Source: Paenibacillus sp. AN1007
Lineage (GTDB): Bacteria > Bacillota > Bacilli > Paenibacillales > Paenibacillaceae
NCBI RefSeq assembly: GCF_040702995.1
Contig: NZ_CP159992.1
Location: forward strand, 1,327,501-1,391,500
Length of the DNA: 64,000 nt
Reading direction: 5' to 3'
Numbering within the stretch: position 1 is the first letter of the stretch; each line of letters starts with the position of its first letter. Of the stretch, positions 63,856 to 64,000 are shown piece by piece. The translations under genes and the position numbers were made by a program. The notes below the pieces were generated by a model. The model did no database searches, was not told where the DNA came from, and was given only the letters and a program-made list of their open reading frames with translations.

Positions 63856-64000
63856 ATAAAGAAGCCTATCTCAATGAATTGGCACAGAATCTAAAGACGC
63901 TTCCTCCTGAGGAATTGACTGATATTATGGTTGAATTTAGGGAACATTTTGAGTTTGCTCAATTAAGCGGACGGTCTGAAGCAGAGGTGATTTCCAAGCT
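63852..64000 (+). CDS. DUF1700-family membrane protein, 3' end beyond window
   Basis: The first 49 residues are visible (LNKEAYLNELAQNLKTLPPE...), with EELTDIMVEFREHFE typical of the DUF1700 N-terminal region; membrane helices would follow. TTG start overlaps the padR stop, giving translational coupling. The usual third partner is a DUF4097 protein. Confidence 0.75.
   Translation, partial: MNKEAYLNELAQNLKTLPPEELTDIMVEFREHFEFAQLSGRSEAEVISK

Overview
The window is chromosomal DNA from an endospore-forming, low-to-mid GC Gram-positive bacterium, most likely Paenibacillus. The evidence is the division and cell wall cluster fused to the spoIIG sporulation locus, the ylm-divIVA-ileS block, a PyrR-controlled pyr operon, LL-diaminopimelate aminotransferase, a YjcZ-type sporulation peptide, strong GGAGG ribosome binding sites and frequent TTG/GTG starts. 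Genus is inferred from gene content and protein resemblance; no database was searched. There is no prophage, insertion sequence with transposase, or CRISPR array.

Region by region. (1) 1-15000: spoVD (5' end cut by the window), murE, murF, mraY, murD, spoVE, murG, a decayed murB remnant, murA, divIB, ftsA, ftsZ. This is lipid II synthesis plus the divisome, read left to right. (2) 15000-18000: spoIIGA, sigE, sigG, the early sporulation sigma cascade. (3) 18000-29200: ylmC, pgeF, ylmE, sepF, ylmG, ylmH, divIVA, a T-box leader and ileS, a small DUF5665-like gene, a leftward DksA/YteA-type gene, lspA and an RluD-type pseudouridine synthase. (4) 29200-37100: an insertion relative to the Bacillus subtilis order. 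It holds dapL, then a five-gene membrane cassette (UbiA-type phosphoribosyltransferase, HAD phosphatase, two small EamA/SMR-like proteins, a GT-C-like membrane protein), then a large leftward YhgE/Pip protein. (5) 37100-46910: PyrR attenuator, pyrR, pyrB, pyrC, a 212-base nested inverted-repeat element, carA, carB, pyrF, pyrE. (6) 47180-54470: an ABC system with an ATPase, a lipoprotein adaptor, a giant FtsX-type permease, a second ATPase and a lipoprotein solute-binding protein. (7) 54600-64000: accessory genes and three tRNAs, including a LOV-type blue-light histidine kinase, a MidA-like methyltransferase, a NucB-like nuclease, small membrane or sporulation peptides and, at the right edge, a PadR regulator with the start of a DUF1700 gene.

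How the parts fit. The left third makes peptidoglycan precursors and the division ring, with sporulation-specific versions (SpoVD, SpoVE) and a good sigma-H promoter match before ftsA that would raise FtsA/FtsZ at sporulation onset. The pyr operon makes UMP from bicarbonate, glutamine, aspartate and PRPP, and is controlled by an RNA switch whose three pairing arms can be read directly. Next to it, the membrane cassette looks like a second PRPP-consuming route: PRPP to polyprenyl-phosphoryl-phosphoribose, dephosphorylation, flipping, and transfer of ribose to a surface acceptor. That pathway is the best candidate for an undescribed system here; it is inferred from family resemblance and gene order.
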